A DNA stretch of 10,327 nt from Methanoregula sp. UBA247 (lineage in GTDB: Archaea; Halobacteriota; Methanomicrobia; Methanomicrobiales; Methanospirillaceae). The position numbers and the translations under genes were made by a program. The DNA lies in contig DADR01000023.1 in assembly GCA_002495055.1 (NCBI GenBank), forward strand, positions 1 through 10,327, read 5' to 3'. Below are positions 1-6,132 of the stretch, piece after piece. The notes beneath the pieces are model-generated. The model saw only the letters and a list, made by a program, of their open reading frames with translations. It was not told where the DNA came from and did no database searches. Position 1 is the stretch's first letter, and each line of letters begins with the position of its first letter.

Positions 1-14
1 TTTAGATAGGATTT

Positions 15-161
15 CTACGGAGCAAAAAAAACCTTAAACATTTCCGGGTGTTTCACATCCACCGCTTCGGCTATTTCAAAATGCGATACTTGCTGAACAG
101 GTAATACAGCACTATCGTATTGCGCAGGGGCATTCAGGGAGGACAGGTACTGTCCCCTCCG
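15..161 (-). pseudogene. Possible 3' remnant of an unidentified gene
   Basis: On the minus strand a reading frame is open from just after a TAA (164-162) to a TAG at 17-15, 48 sense codons. It reads like real protein towards its end (for example LPVQQVSHFEIAEAVDVKHP) but has no ATG or TTG near its beginning; the only ATG and GTG codons lie near its C-terminal end. It could be the tail of a decayed gene or simply a chance open frame. I do not recognise the family. It lies downstream of hisI on the same strand and starts inside the palindrome at 138-160. Confidence 0.2.
138..160. repeat. Imperfect palindrome around GGACAG-GTA-CTGTCC
   Basis: The stretch contains the perfect 6-bp arms GGACAG (141-146) and CTGTCC (150-155) around a 3-base centre. 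The flanks GGGA and CCTCC extend the pairing with one mismatch or bulge. A second weak stem (GGAG..AGG with CCTCTCC, 175-197) lies between it and the hisI stop. Either could fold at the 3' end of the hisI transcript, but neither is followed by a U-tract, so neither is a convincing intrinsic terminator. The palindrome could also be a mobile-element edge or a protein-binding site; nothing in the window decides. Confidence 0.3.
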
Positions 162-205
162 TTAATTTATGATTGGAGTGAGGGGAATTTCCTCTCCAAA
201 ATTGA

Positions 206-574
206 TCAATGCCCTTTCTTCCCGTACACTTTTTCCGGGTCGAACATTAATTTTCCCACAATTTCACCGTCCAGTGTCCGGTAGAAACACGACAGGTACC
301 CGGTATGGCAGGCAGCACCCTGCTGCTCGACAAAATAGATCAGGCAGTCCTCATCGCAATCGGCCAGAATTCTGGCCACGTTCTGGAAGTGACCGCTCTC
401 TTCGCCTTTTTTCCAGAGTTTCTTCCTGCTCCGGCTGAAGTAATGGGCAAATCCCGTCTCACGGGTGAGACGGACTGCTTCCTCGTTTGCGTATGCCATC
501 ATCAGTACTTCACGGCTCTTTACATCCTGTACGATGACCGGGATCAGGCCGTCAACAAATTTCAGGTTGAGCAT
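206..574 (-). CDS. hisI: Phosphoribosyl-AMP cyclohydrolase HisI
   Basis: Catalyses the third step of histidine biosynthesis, opening the purine ring of phosphoribosyl-AMP to give ProFAR; cytoplasmic, normally a Zn- and Mg-dependent dimer. The 122-residue product matches the stand-alone archaeal HisI length, without a fused HisE. Visible signatures are YFSRSRKKLWKKGEESGH (45-62), the DCDED metal motif (D72, D74, D76) and three zinc cysteines C73, C89 and C96, whose 16/7 spacing fits the known HisI ligands. I chose the ATG at 574: a GGAGG at 587-583 lies 8 bases upstream. An in-frame TTG at 592 would start inside the peptidase gene and upstream of that Shine-Dalgarno. The start is 1 base past the peptidase stop, so translation is probably coupled. 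No other his gene lies nearby. Confidence 0.95.
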   Translation of the reverse strand: MLNLKFVDGLIPVIVQDVKSREVLMMAYANEEAVRLTRETGFAHYFSRSRKKLWKKGEESGHFQNVARILADCDEDCLIYFVEQQGAACHTGYLSCFYRTLDGEIVGKLMFDPEKVYGKKGH

Positions 575-575
575 G

Positions 576-1766
576 TTACAATCCTCCTGCAATAATTTTC
601 ATAACGGCAAAAAGAAAATCCCCAAAGACAATTGCCGTAATCAGCCCTGCTGTTATGGGGATGATGAACGGTACTGCATAGGAAATCCACACCGTGCCGG
701 CATTCCTGTACATCGCCAGTTCCTTTTTGAATTCTTCGGGATGTTCTCTGAGGTCCTTGGTGTACACCCTGCCTTCACCGGAATACATTCGTTTAATCGA
801 ATCCCCAAAGCCTATGAATTTCCGGCTGACCTGCCCTTTCTTCTCTACAAAATCCTCCATGACAAAACCCCATTCATCCTGGATCCTGTCGCCGTTGACC
901 GGGAAGCCAAAGAACATATACATCAGCGGGGCCCGGTTTCTTCGGATGATATTCATGATAAAGATCCCGATCGGTGCCACCATGTTCAGGAGCAGTGCAT
1001 TGATAAGAACCGAGAACGACAAAAAACCAAGCGGCGGATTACCGAGCAACGGCGTAAAGGGGAACGTGGGAATACAAAAAGATATGAATATCAGCGCCCA
1101 GGCATCAGCACCGCCAAAGAGGTGCATCCTCCCAAAGATGTAAAAAATCCCGCAAAAAACTGACAGGAACAGTATTACAAGGGCAGGAGATCCCCAGTTT
1201 TCCTGGCCAAAGAGCATGAGCACCGAGGTAATCGCAAAAATCAGGATAATCAGGACAAAATACCAGCGGTTGATGATCTTAATGATACTCATATCCTGCT
1301 TCCGGCCGTTCGGATGTTCTGGTTCATCAAACATGCCACGGTATTCCATATACGTGATATAGGACATGATCCCGGCGAACATCGCGTACCAGGGTACCAT
1401 CTGGAAATTGAGGGAAGGAGCAAAGACAAACCATGACAAGGCCGGGAGGACCAGGACAATGGCCAGGTAGTAAAAAATCGATGCCTTCCGGTAATAAAAG
1501 GTAAGACCCGGGGAGTCCGTTCTCCCGCGGCTGTCCAGGTAATCAGCATAGAGAAAACTTGTGACGAGGGAGACATAGCCGAAGACGAGGCTGAGGTTTG
1601 CCGTGGTCTGCCACAGGAGGTATACAGTACAGCTGATGCCTGCCCCGAGCATCGGCAGCCAATAGATGAACGGGACCCGGCGGTCCCGTATATCGAGATA
1701 TGAAGCATAGACCAGGGTCGCAAGTACAGCCACCGCTGATAGTACCAACGGGTAGAGTATTTCCAT
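576..1766 (-). CDS. Archaeal type IV prepilin/preflagellin peptidase (A24 family, FlaK/EppA-like)
   Basis: Membrane aspartyl protease expected to cleave class III signal peptides of archaeal pilins or archaellins at the cytoplasmic face. The two catalytic aspartates of family A24 are visible: D25 in YLDIRDRRVP after the first membrane segment, and D221 in FGGAD, which fits the archaeal G-x-hydrophobic-D motif. About nine or ten hydrophobic segments are apparent. A hydrophilic part (about 275-355) lies before a last membrane segment (about 358-387) and resembles the extra C-terminal domain of archaeal A24 type II enzymes. At 396 residues it is much longer than FlaK (about 230), and the two aspartates are about 196 residues apart, with added helices between. 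It is the first gene of a pair with hisI. The type IV pilus ATPase 6.6 kb away is a plausible partner system; substrates are not in the window. Confidence 0.88.
   Translation of the reverse strand: MEILYPLVLSAVAVLATLVYASYLDIRDRRVPFIYWLPMLGAGISCTVYLLWQTTANLSLVFGYVSLVTSFLYADYLDSRGRTDSPGLTFYYRKASIFYYLAIVLVLPALSWFVFAPSLNFQMVPWYAMFAGIMSYITYMEYRGMFDEPEHPNGRKQDMSIIKIINRWYFVLIILIFAITSVLMLFGQENWGSPALVILFLSVFCGIFYIFGRMHLFGGADAWALIFISFCIPTFPFTPLLGNPPLGFLSFSVLINALLLNMVAPIGIFIMNIIRRNRAPLMYMFFGFPVNGDRIQDEWGFVMEDFVEKKGQVSRKFIGFGDSIKRMYSGEGRVYTKDLREHPEEFKKELAMYRNAGTVWISYAVPFIIPITAGLITAIVFGDFLFAVMKIIAGGL
583..587 (-). promoter_or_regulatory. hisI Shine-Dalgarno inside the peptidase 3' end
   Basis: GGAGG on the minus strand lies within the last codons of the peptidase gene, 8 bases before the hisI ATG. 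It decides the hisI start and suggests translational coupling. Confidence 0.75.
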
Positions 1767-1780
1767 AAATCCTGAATACT

Positions 1781-1803
1781 ATTTTTATTATGAACACTTA
1801 TGT
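1781..1803 (-). promoter_or_regulatory. Candidate promoter of the peptidase-hisI pair
   Basis: Read on the minus strand, two AT-rich elements precede the peptidase ATG: a TAATAAAAAT (1790-1781), about 20 bases upstream of it, and a CATAAGTG (about 1803-1796), about 33 bases upstream. The second gives a short leader, the first would be slightly too close. The start codon is preceded only by a weak AGG. The exact TATA box is uncertain. Confidence 0.3.
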
Positions 1804-1836
1804 ATGGCGATAGGCAGGGGGAAATAAACTAATTCC

Positions 1837-1864
1837 GCAAATGTAAAATACACATGTTGCAAAT
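1837..1864. repeat. GCAAAT direct repeat 22 bp apart upstream of a TATA box
   Basis: GCAAAT occurs at 1837-1842 and 1859-1864, a 22-bp step (about two helical turns). Between them lie the short inverted elements ATGT and ACAT. The pair sits directly upstream of the TATA box at 1873, where an archaeal activator or repressor could bind. This is suggestive only. Confidence 0.25.
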
Positions 1865-1872
1865 AACTCCAC

Positions 1873-1880
1873 TATAAATA
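1873..1880 (+). promoter_or_regulatory. TATA box (TATAAATA) for the duplicated-domain gene
   Basis: TATAAATA is a strong archaeal TATA box. Transcription would begin about 25 bases downstream, near 1900, which is past the ATG at 1890 and before the ATG at 1929. It therefore argues for the downstream start. Confidence 0.55.
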
Positions 1881-1928
1881 CTGGGAAAAATGTACGTAAT
1901 TTCCCTTCCCGAGATTATTCCCGATGAG

Positions 1929-2912
1929 ATGAGTTTTATGAAAATTCAGGACCTGATAAAAAATATTCACAAAGGCTCAAAGCATCTGGGGACTTTTACT
2001 CTCAACGACCTGTTCCAGTTTGCTTCATCGAGGAGTGTCAACGGGATTGCCGTAGCAAAAGAAAATGGGCGGGAATATTATCTTGCATTCCTTGCCGGTG
2101 AGGCAGAAGGGGCCATCTATATCGATGACAACGGGACTGAATATAGTGATAAGGCTGCAAAGATGATCACCGGCAATGAAAAATTCGAGTTCTACGAAAT
2201 TACACCGGATATCATCGAAACCATTGTTATGCGGTGTCGGATTTTTGAAAAGACACACTTAAAAAGGAGCATCCCGAATGTGATCCATGACCTGCTGGAT
2301 AATATCATCAAGGGTTCAAAGTACGTCGGGGTATTTCCCCTGCATGAACTGTTCCAGTTTACCTCACAAGGGAAGTCCAACGGGATTGCCGCAGCAAAAG
2401 AGAACGAACGGGAATACTACCTTGCATTCCTTGACGGGGAAGCTGAAGGAGCCATCTATATCGACGAAAAAGGATCGCTTTACAGTGATAAAGCAGTGAT
2501 AATGATCACCGGGCAGGAAAAATTTGAGTATTATGCGGTAAAGCCGGATATTGTCGATGCTGTTGTTATGGGATCACGGATTTTTGAAAAGATGCACCTG
2601 AGAAAGAGCCTGCCCTCCCTGATACCAGAGATCGGAAAGAAAAGTGAGGGAATGGGGGTGCTTTCAGTTACGATCACGAAAGACGCGGTCCCGCAAAATG
2701 GTCTGACCATCTCGATCCGTAACGAGGGAAAGGTGTTGGGAAACGATATCACTACGGGCCAGGGGACAGCCAGTTTCAAACTGAATTATGGAAAATACGA
2801 TTGCATTGTCAGGGACCGCTCCCAGAATATGACTACTTTTTATATTACCTTCGATGAATCAAACTCAAAAATTCTCCTTGACCTTAATGTAAAATCACGC
2901 CTGGAAATTTAA
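1929..2912 (+). CDS. Tandem-duplicated-domain protein with beta-sandwich-like tail (unknown function)
   Basis: The 327-residue product has no signal peptide or membrane segment. Two copies of a ~111-residue unit follow each other with a period of 113 residues (339 bp), at about 6-116 and 119-229. I count about 72 of 111 residues identical. Shared landmarks are KGSK, LFQF, NGIA, REYYLAFL, GEAEGAIYID, YSDKA, MITG, PDI and RIFEK. The hydrophobic-Gly-rich pattern ending in an acidic GAIYxD strand recalls PATAN/DUF4388-type modules, but that link is weak. The tail (about 242-323) looks like an all-beta carboxypeptidase-regulatory or PEGA-like fold. A start at 1890 is possible (340 residues), but its ATG is only about 13 bases past the TATA box, and the second copy aligns only from about the ATGs at 1929 and 1938. 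Function unknown; perhaps a scaffold or binding protein. Confidence 0.8.
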   Translation: MSFMKIQDLIKNIHKGSKHLGTFTLNDLFQFASSRSVNGIAVAKENGREYYLAFLAGEAEGAIYIDDNGTEYSDKAAKMITGNEKFEFYEITPDIIETIVMRCRIFEKTHLKRSIPNVIHDLLDNIIKGSKYVGVFPLHELFQFTSQGKSNGIAAAKENEREYYLAFLDGEAEGAIYIDEKGSLYSDKAVIMITGQEKFEYYAVKPDIVDAVVMGSRIFEKMHLRKSLPSLIPEIGKKSEGMGVLSVTITKDAVPQNGLTISIRNEGKVLGNDITTGQGTASFKLNYGKYDCIVRDRSQNMTTFYITFDESNSKILLDLNVKSRLEI

Positions 2913-2982
2913 TCTTTTAAGGAGCCTGTATCTCTTTTGATGTTACCCTTCTTAACGACAATATGGTGCGGATTTTATCAGA

Positions 2983-2997
2983 CGAAATCCTTTAATT
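2983..2997 (+). promoter_or_regulatory. BRE/TATA of the V4R-Cache gene, giving a leaderless mRNA
   Basis: A BRE-like CGAAA (2983-2987) is followed by TTTAATT (2991-2997). The TATA centre is about 27 bases before the ATG at 3021, so the transcript should start at or next to the start codon. Consistently, no Shine-Dalgarno precedes this ATG; the preceding bases are CTCTCCTCC. Confidence 0.5.
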
Positions 2998-3020
2998 GAA
3001 TAATAACAGAGCTCTCCTCC

Positions 3021-4586
3021 ATGAAAATCGGACGTGAAGACTTCGAGGCGCTCATGAAAGGGGAGAAAACGATCGCCCCGTATATTGAGATGGACCCTCT
3101 GGCCGGTTCGTATTCAGTTTTTGGAGTAAAAACCGCCAGCAACCCAAATTTTCTCATAAAAGCCATCTACGAGATGTACGAAGCGAATCTCAATAAGAAA
3201 CTCGCGGTCAAAGCCGTACGCAAGCTCTTCCGTTCGGTAGGGGCAGGATCCGTAGGGCTCAATAATCTGTTAAAAAAACAGGGTCTGGAATTGAAACCGG
3301 CAGAATTTCTCATGCTGGTCTTTAAAATGCAGCACCAGCAGGGATGGGGTGCCCCGTTTGAGCTCGTCGAGGCTGGTGAAAAACGTATCATCCTTCGCAC
3401 AAAACAAACCTTTGAATCCCAGGTGATGAAGGACTGGAACATGACGGTCTGCGGTGTTCACCAGGGATGGATCGAAGGGGTGCTGATGGCCGTGACCGGC
3501 AAGAGCTGGTTCTGCCTGGAGAAGACCTGCCATGCAAAAGGTGATGAATACTGTGAGTTTGTTGCAGACCAGGTCTCTCCCAGCTGGAAGTTCAAGGCAG
3601 GAGCAGTGGTCAAAGGGGAATCTGCGATTACCGAATTTATCGAGCACAAACCCCTTGAGGGTAAGATCTCCCTCATGGATGAACCGGTTGTCATGATGCC
3701 CCGTTTCATCTTCACGTCCATGGCCCAGTCGCTGAAAAAGACCATGGGAGAGGCGCCAGCAAGCGGTGTCAACTACCGTGCCTACATGGACATGGGCAAG
3801 GAAAACGTCGAGCACTACAAGAAGATGAGTATCTCGTATGACCTCTCCAGGACCAAACTTGACAAGGATCTCAACCTGCTGCACAACCGTTTCGCAGCAT
3901 ACGGGACTCCTTTGGTTTCCGGAGGCCAGATTGCTTATGGCGGCCATATCGTCAACAATAACTTCGAGGTTGTTGATTCCATTGAAAAGGACATGGGCAG
4001 CAAAGCCACCGTCTTCCAGAAAGTCGGTGATAAGGCAATCCGTGTATCTACCAATGTTGTTGCCGCGGACGGCAAGCGGGCTGTTGGAACCGAGATTTCA
4101 AGTGTTGTCTACGATGCCGTGATCAACAAAGGGCAGACCTATTACGGCACTGCAGATGTGGTTGGTAAAAAGATGGTCGTGGCGTATGAGCCAATCAGGA
4201 ATTCTGCAGGAGAGATCATCGGTATCCTTTTTGTCGGAATTCCTGAAGACACTGTCTACGGCCCGTTAATGGAAGAGAAACTGAAAAAGATCAATCCGGA
4301 GACCCTCTGCGACATGGCGTTTGCCTTCTACTCCCAGATGGGCTGGTTCAGGATTATTAAAATGGAGTGGAACGAGGAAAAGAAAGAAAAAACTATCACG
4401 CTTGGACATACGGCAGAATCTGAGGCATTCGGGAATACCGGAAAAAATGTCTGCTATTGCACCGCCGGCCTCCTGGCCGGAATTATAGAAGGATCCTTTG
4501 GGATAAAAGTGCAGGGGCGTGAAGTCAGGTGCCGGTCAAAGGGTGATGAATACTGCGTCTTTACCATCACCAATAAGCCGGAATAA
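3021..4586 (+). CDS. V4R-Cache-V4R soluble sensor protein
   Basis: A 521-residue protein without membrane segments. The first V4R (4-vinyl reductase/hydrocarbon-binding type) domain covers about 42-183 and ends in CHAKGDEYCEF (C170, C178). A linker (about 184-225) and a helical segment (about 226-292) follow. Then comes a Cache_3-Cache_2-like domain (about 296-408) with ATVFQKVGDKAIRVST, DGKRAVGTEIS, GQTYYGTADVVGK and AYEPIRNSAGEIIGILFVG. A second V4R core (about 414-518) ends in CRSKGDEYCVF (C504, C512). Both V4R cores keep the C-x-x-KGDEYC signature, with extra cysteines (C144, C165; C430, C478, C480) that could bind metal or undergo redox. V4R domains bind small molecules and Cache domains usually sense ligands outside the cell, so a cytoplasmic Cache is unusual. 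No DNA-binding, kinase or methyl-accepting output is present, so its partner must be elsewhere. A poly-U terminator follows directly. Confidence 0.85.
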   Translation: MKIGREDFEALMKGEKTIAPYIEMDPLAGSYSVFGVKTASNPNFLIKAIYEMYEANLNKKLAVKAVRKLFRSVGAGSVGLNNLLKKQGLELKPAEFLMLVFKMQHQQGWGAPFELVEAGEKRIILRTKQTFESQVMKDWNMTVCGVHQGWIEGVLMAVTGKSWFCLEKTCHAKGDEYCEFVADQVSPSWKFKAGAVVKGESAITEFIEHKPLEGKISLMDEPVVMMPRFIFTSMAQSLKKTMGEAPASGVNYRAYMDMGKENVEHYKKMSISYDLSRTKLDKDLNLLHNRFAAYGTPLVSGGQIAYGGHIVNNNFEVVDSIEKDMGSKATVFQKVGDKAIRVSTNVVAADGKRAVGTEISSVVYDAVINKGQTYYGTADVVGKKMVVAYEPIRNSAGEIIGILFVGIPEDTVYGPLMEEKLKKINPETLCDMAFAFYSQMGWFRIIKMEWNEEKKEKTITLGHTAESEAFGNTGKNVCYCTAGLLAGIIEGSFGIKVQGREVRCRSKGDEYCVFTITNKPE

Positions 4587-4588
4587 CC

Positions 4589-4595
4589 TTTTTTT
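4589..4595 (+). terminator. Poly-U terminator after the V4R-Cache gene
   Basis: A run of seven T begins 2 bases after the stop codon. Archaeal RNA polymerase terminates at such U-tracts without needing a hairpin. Confidence 0.6.
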
Positions 4596-4642
4596 CTCCC
4601 CGGCCATCATCTCCTCCGGATAAACAAAAGTGCCAGTTTTAT

Positions 4643-4649
4643 AAAAAAA
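4643..4649 (-). terminator. Poly-U terminator after the MinD-like gene
   Basis: A seven-A run on the plus strand gives a U7 tract on the minus-strand transcript, 23 bases past the MinD-like stop. With the opposing U-tract at 4589-4595 it separates the convergent genes. Confidence 0.55.
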
Positions 4650-4672
4650 TACTCCACAAAATCCCGTCTCAA

Positions 4673-5461
4673 TCAGGCTTTCCTGGTAAACAGGGCTTTT
4701 GTGAATCTCTCGATGAATCCCTCTCTCTTCTCGTCCTGTTCCTCATCTTTGTAGGCAACACCAATCAGACCGGAGGCAATACGGCGAAAAGCTTTTGAAG
4801 CCGGGGAGGTCGGGAACTTGATTACGAGAGGAATCCTTGCAGAACCCGCGCGACGGACATTCGGGTCTTCGGGTATAATGCCGATTACTTTAACCCCGAG
4901 CACTTTTTCCATCTTTTTGATCATGCTTTCAGGATTATCCTGGTTGACACGATTGATTATTGAACCAAGGACGTGACCCCCGACAAGTTCTGTCAGTATC
5001 CGTGTCTTGAGGGCGTCAACTATGGAGGAGAGTTCCGGGTTTACGACAAGGATAACTTCATCAGCTACTGCGAGGGGAACAATACCATCCTTGCTTATCC
5101 CTGCAGGTGCGTCTATCAATAAAAAGTCGCAGCGTTTGACAATCTCGGTCATGACGTCACGAATCTTTTCCGGATCTGCCTGCTGGAATCCCTGGAGAGA
5201 GATACCCGCCGGAATCACCTTCAGCCCCGCCGGGCATTCGTAAATCGCATCATCTACCTTTCCCGTACCGGCAAGGACTTCGTGAAGAGTGACTGGTGCA
5301 TCCTGCAGACCAAGAAGCAGGCCAACATTTGCCATACCGATATCCGCATCCATCAGGTAGGTTTCTTTACCAAGTTGGGCGAGCATCGTTCCCAGATTTA
5401 CTGAAACAGTTGTCTTCCCCGTCCCGCCTTTTCCGGAAGCGATTGTGTAAACCTTGACCAT
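4673..5461 (-). CDS. MinD/ParA-type P-loop ATPase with membrane-targeting C-terminus
   Basis: The 262-residue protein has the deviant Walker A KGGTGKTT (11-18) with its signature lysine K11, the MDADIGMANV switch I region (37-46), the LLIDAPAG Walker B (114-121, D117) and INRV (169-172). Such ATPases dimerise on ATP and place other complexes on membranes or DNA. The last residues, GFIERFTKALF (248-258), form an amphipathic helix like the MinD membrane-targeting sequence. No MinC, MinE, ParB or par site is seen. Its neighbours are Roadblock and DUF2226-like proteins and, 2.9 kb from its own start, a TadA/ArlI-type ATPase, so pilus positioning comparable to TadZ/CpaE of Tad pili is a reasonable inference. 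I chose the ATG at 5461: it is preceded by GGGTG and begins just before the P-loop. The ATG at 5476 would add five residues. Its own TATA box lies upstream. Confidence 0.9.
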   Translation of the reverse strand: MVKVYTIASGKGGTGKTTVSVNLGTMLAQLGKETYLMDADIGMANVGLLLGLQDAPVTLHEVLAGTGKVDDAIYECPAGLKVIPAGISLQGFQQADPEKIRDVMTEIVKRCDFLLIDAPAGISKDGIVPLAVADEVILVVNPELSSIVDALKTRILTELVGGHVLGSIINRVNQDNPESMIKKMEKVLGVKVIGIIPEDPNVRRAGSARIPLVIKFPTSPASKAFRRIASGLIGVAYKDEEQDEKREGFIERFTKALFTRKA

Positions 5462-5493
5462 TAAGCACCCTGTCATGTCAATATTTCTATTTG

Positions 5494-5502
5494 ATTTATA
5501 TA
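5494..5502 (-). promoter_or_regulatory. TATA box (TATATAAAT) of the MinD-like gene
   Basis: On the minus strand TATATAAAT lies about 37 bases before the ATG at 5461, predicting a start site near 5473 and a leader of about 12 bases that holds the GGGTG ribosome site. The MinD-like gene can therefore be transcribed independently of the two genes upstream. Confidence 0.5.
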
Positions 5503-5524
5503 AGATTACCCAATTTTTTTGATT

Positions 5525-5541
5525 GTTGAACCATATTCAAC
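5525..5541. repeat. Perfect 6-bp palindrome GTTGAA-N5-TTCAAC
   Basis: The arms at 5525-5530 and 5536-5541 flank a 5-base loop. The palindrome overlaps the stop codon of the membrane-anchored Roadblock gene and lies just upstream of the MinD-like promoter. On the minus strand it is followed by an A-tract, not a U-tract, so it is not an intrinsic terminator; an operator is possible. Confidence 0.3.
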
Positions 5542-6125
5542 TATAACCACCAGTCTAATATTACTTGTGTATCTTTGGTAATCTGATTCAGAATTTCCTC
5601 TGAGATTTGATTTTGTGTCCGGATTATCCCAATCAGAGAGGAACCTTTGTGAGTAAGGCCGGGCACTATGACCGCAGAGGGTTCTGATTGTGGATCCCGG
5701 GGTTCTATCACACTAAAGGTCGCTGCATCGGTGTTGGCATCATTCCCCCCGGAGGATGCGACTACGAGACCGTCAGACGTCGCGATAGTGAATGTATCAA
5801 GGGAATATTTTTCAACCAGTGCCAGAAGACTCTGGGTGATATCACATCTTCCATCCAGGATATCGATCTCTTTATGTACAGGAGCGCCGGTTTTATGTAC
5901 CCTGAAGGATTTTACTGCAGGTACCATTCTTCTTATCCTGTTGATCTCTGGTTGAAAATGCTGGTGCTGATGGGGAAAGTCAGCGATTTTTTCTTTCGGA
6001 TTCAGCAATTGTTTCTTTGAGATTCTTTTCAGGATCAGCGCCGCGGCCGCAATGATGGCGAGAGCGAGAAGACCAATGGTGATAATAACCAGGGGGTTTT
6101 CTGACCCGGCTTGTATGCCAATCAC
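5541..6125 (-). CDS. Membrane-anchored Roadblock/LC7-like protein
   Basis: The 194-residue protein has one strongly hydrophobic segment (about 11-33: PLVIITIGLLALAIIAAAAL and on) followed by KRISKK, so the bulk should face the cytoplasm. A linker (35-90) containing HQHQH precedes a C-terminal domain (about 92-194) with the Roadblock/LC7 pattern: helix ITQSLLALVEKYSLD, strand pair FTIATSDGLVVASSG, a central helix region replaced by a shorter TDAATFSVIEPR, then strands SAVIVPG and GSSLIGIIRT and a last helix. Roadblock proteins act as dimeric platforms or GTPase-activating partners of small GTPases. The match is moderate and would need profile confirmation. The start is GTG (6125), 7 bases after the DUF2226-like stop with GAGGT upstream, so the two genes are co-transcribed. 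A membrane tether suggests it recruits soluble partners to the membrane. Confidence 0.75.
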   Translation of the reverse strand: MIGIQAGSENPLVIITIGLLALAIIAAAALILKRISKKQLLNPKEKIADFPHQHQHFQPEINRIRRMVPAVKSFRVHKTGAPVHKEIDILDGRCDITQSLLALVEKYSLDTFTIATSDGLVVASSGGNDANTDAATFSVIEPRDPQSEPSAVIVPGLTHKGSSLIGIIRTQNQISEEILNQITKDTQVILDWWL

Positions 6126-6132
6126 CTTTACT

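Noticed and set aside
465..1163. 232-residue plus-strand open frame opposite the prepilin peptidase
   Set aside because: It lies entirely antisense to a well-supported membrane protease and hisI; the product has no recognisable family pattern and no ribosome site.
3270..3947. 225-residue minus-strand open frame inside the V4R-Cache gene
   Set aside because: It is a shadow of a gene with clear domain motifs in the other strand; no promoter or family signature.
5511..5541. Hairpin plus T-run read as an intrinsic terminator of the Roadblock-DUF2226 operon
   Set aside because: The T-run (5514-5520) is on the plus strand; on the transcribed minus strand it is an A-tract, so the hairpin is not followed by U residues.
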